Positions 5,018-5,736 of a stretch of DNA of 5,736 nt are shown one piece after another. Below the pieces are notes generated by a model. That model did no database searches. It had not been told where the DNA came from and saw only the letters and a program-made list of their open reading frames with translations. A program made the translations under genes and the position numbers. This stretch comes from Mycolicibacterium porcinum (lineage in GTDB: Bacteria > Actinomycetota > Actinomycetes > Mycobacteriales > Mycobacteriaceae), in contig MSTD01000068.1 in assembly GCA_001942045.1 (NCBI GenBank), positions 5,905 through 11,640 on the forward strand, read 5' to 3'. How positions within the stretch are numbered: position 1 is the stretch's first letter; each line of letters begins with the position of its first letter.

Positions 5018-5736
5018 ATGGAAAACATCTGGGATTGCGTCATCGTCGGCGGCGGTGCGGCCGGTCTGAGTGCGGCGTTGGTGCTGGGCCGGGCCCGGCG
5101 GCGGGTACTGCTCGTCGACGCGGGGAATCAGAGCAATCTGGCCGCACACGGAATCGGCGGTCTGCTGGGCAGCGACGGCCGCGCGCCCGCCGATCTGTAT
5201 GCCGCCGGCCGCGCTGAACTGACCGCGTACCCCACGGTGGAGGTGCGCACCGGCGAGGTCGTACGCGGGGAGCCGGGTTTCACCCTGGAGCTCGCCGACG
5301 GCACTCGTGAGCAAGCCAGGACGGTGCTGCTGGCCACCGGCATGGAATACCGGGGGCCGCACCTCGACGGGCTCGAAGAGCTATGGGGCCGTTCGGTTTT
5401 CCACTGCCCGTTCTGCCACGGCTGGGAAATGCGGGACGCCCCGGTCGCGGTGATCGCCCAGGGGGACCGCGCCGTGCACTCGGCGTTGATGATGCGCGGC
5501 TGGACCGAGGACCTGGTGGTGCTCACCAACGGGGACAGCGGCCTGGACGACGCACAGGTCAAGCAGTTGGACGCGGTCGGCATCGGCATCGACGAGCGCC
5601 CGATCGCCCGACTCGTCGCGCACGACGGCGAACTGACCGCCGTCGCATTCACCGACGGCACCACGCTGGCTAGGCGCGGCGCGCTCGTCGCCGCCACGCT
5701 GCACCAACGCTCACCGCTGGCCGCGCCTAGCCAGCG
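5018..5736 (+). CDS. Thioredoxin-reductase-like FAD-dependent dithiol/disulfide oxidoreductase (3' end missing)
   Basis: The first 239 residues of a two-domain flavoprotein; no stop is reached. WDCVIVGGGAAGLSAAL (residues 5-21) is the FAD-binding Rossmann motif and VLLVDAG (30-36) its acidic end. VLLATGMEYRG (103-112) is the second FAD contact. HCPFCHGWE (129-137) carries the redox pair Cys130/Cys133 where thioredoxin reductases have CATC. The CxFCHG-E form is seen in thioredoxin-reductase-like dithiol oxidases such as GliT and HlmI as well as in uncharacterised actinobacterial relatives. The NADPH motif, normally GxGxxA, reads AQGDRA (147-152), with Ala in place of the first Gly. Residues after 223 (AATLHQRSPLAA) match the usual approach to the C-terminal FAD-binding region, but the final codons lie in an inverted repeat and may be unreliable. 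ATG 5018 is chosen because the FAD motif begins at once; no Shine-Dalgarno precedes it. Divergent from the XRE-cupin gene, its probable regulator. A genuine thioredoxin reductase is less likely. Confidence 0.88.
   Translation, partial: MENIWDCVIVGGGAAGLSAALVLGRARRRVLLVDAGNQSNLAAHGIGGLLGSDGRAPADLYAAGRAELTAYPTVEVRTGEVVRGEPGFTLELADGTREQARTVLLATGMEYRGPHLDGLEELWGRSVFHCPFCHGWEMRDAPVAVIAQGDRAVHSALMMRGWTEDLVVLTNGDSGLDDAQVKQLDAVGIGIDERPIARLVAHDGELTAVAFTDGTTLARRGALVAATLHQRSPLAAPSQ
5664..5736. repeat. 17-bp perfect inverted repeat at the right edge of the window
   Basis: CGCTGGCTAGGCGCGGC (5664-5680) is the exact reverse complement of 5720-5736, with a 39-nt spacer. Both arms lie in the flavoprotein reading frame, and the right arm ends on the last base available. 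The spacer codes for a normal-looking GALVAATLHQRSPL. It could be a real RNA stem-loop, a small repeat element, or a fold-back sequencing or assembly artefact at a contig end. Confidence 0.85.

Noticed and set aside
1..5736. tRNA, rRNA, CRISPR array, insertion sequence or phage attachment site.
   Set aside because: Coding density is near complete, no clover-leaf or spaced direct-repeat array was seen, no transposase motif appears in any frame, and composition is uniform.

Overview
The window is high-GC actinobacterial DNA, almost certainly from the Mycobacteriaceae and probably a fast-growing or environmental species. From memory, the gene order HAD hydrolase <- / -> CobC-like PLP enzyme -> Nif3/DUF34 -> C4 zinc-ribbon coiled-coil protein -> RNase HI/alpha-ribazole phosphatase fusion is that of the Mycobacterium tuberculosis Rv2232 / Rv2231c-Rv2228c locus, and motifs and lengths match gene by gene. 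No database search was possible.

Layout. (1) 1-352, minus strand: 5' part of a PtkA-like HAD hydrolase, running off the left edge. (2) 353-405: a 53-bp divergent gap with a TANNNT -10 box placed exactly right for a leaderless cobC mRNA. (3) 406-4388, plus strand: a compact four-gene operon. cobC and the Nif3 gene overlap by ATGA, with a strong Shine-Dalgarno inside the cobC end. A 28-nt gap follows, containing most of a 12-bp perfect palindrome and a 5-codon mini-ORF. The zinc-ribbon gene and the RNase H fusion then overlap by GTGA. (4) 4389-4970, minus strand: an XRE-cupin regulator that converges on the operon with no intergenic base. (5) 4971-5017: a 47-bp divergent control region built of TTTGCC/GGCAAA half-sites around overlapping candidate -10 boxes. 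(6) 5018 to the right edge, plus strand: an incomplete thioredoxin-reductase-like flavoprotein with a CPFCHGWE active site. Its last 73 bases hold a 17-bp perfect inverted repeat that ends on the final base.

How the genes fit together. The operon starts with a CobC/CobD-type PLP enzyme (threonine-phosphate decarboxylase or aminotransferase family) and ends with an alpha-ribazole phosphatase domain, so both ends point to the nucleotide loop of cobalamin. The middle genes (DUF34, zinc ribbon) and the fused RNase HI suggest a housekeeping or RNA role as well. The second module is a typical divergent regulator/target pair: an XRE-cupin protein probably controls itself and a dithiol/disulfide flavoenzyme.

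The main locus is a known mycobacterial arrangement, not a new system. The parts most worth following up are the operator cluster with its flavoprotein, the palindrome plus mini-ORF before the zinc-ribbon gene, the missing N-terminal extension of the PtkA-like protein, and the terminal inverted repeat, which may be an assembly artefact.
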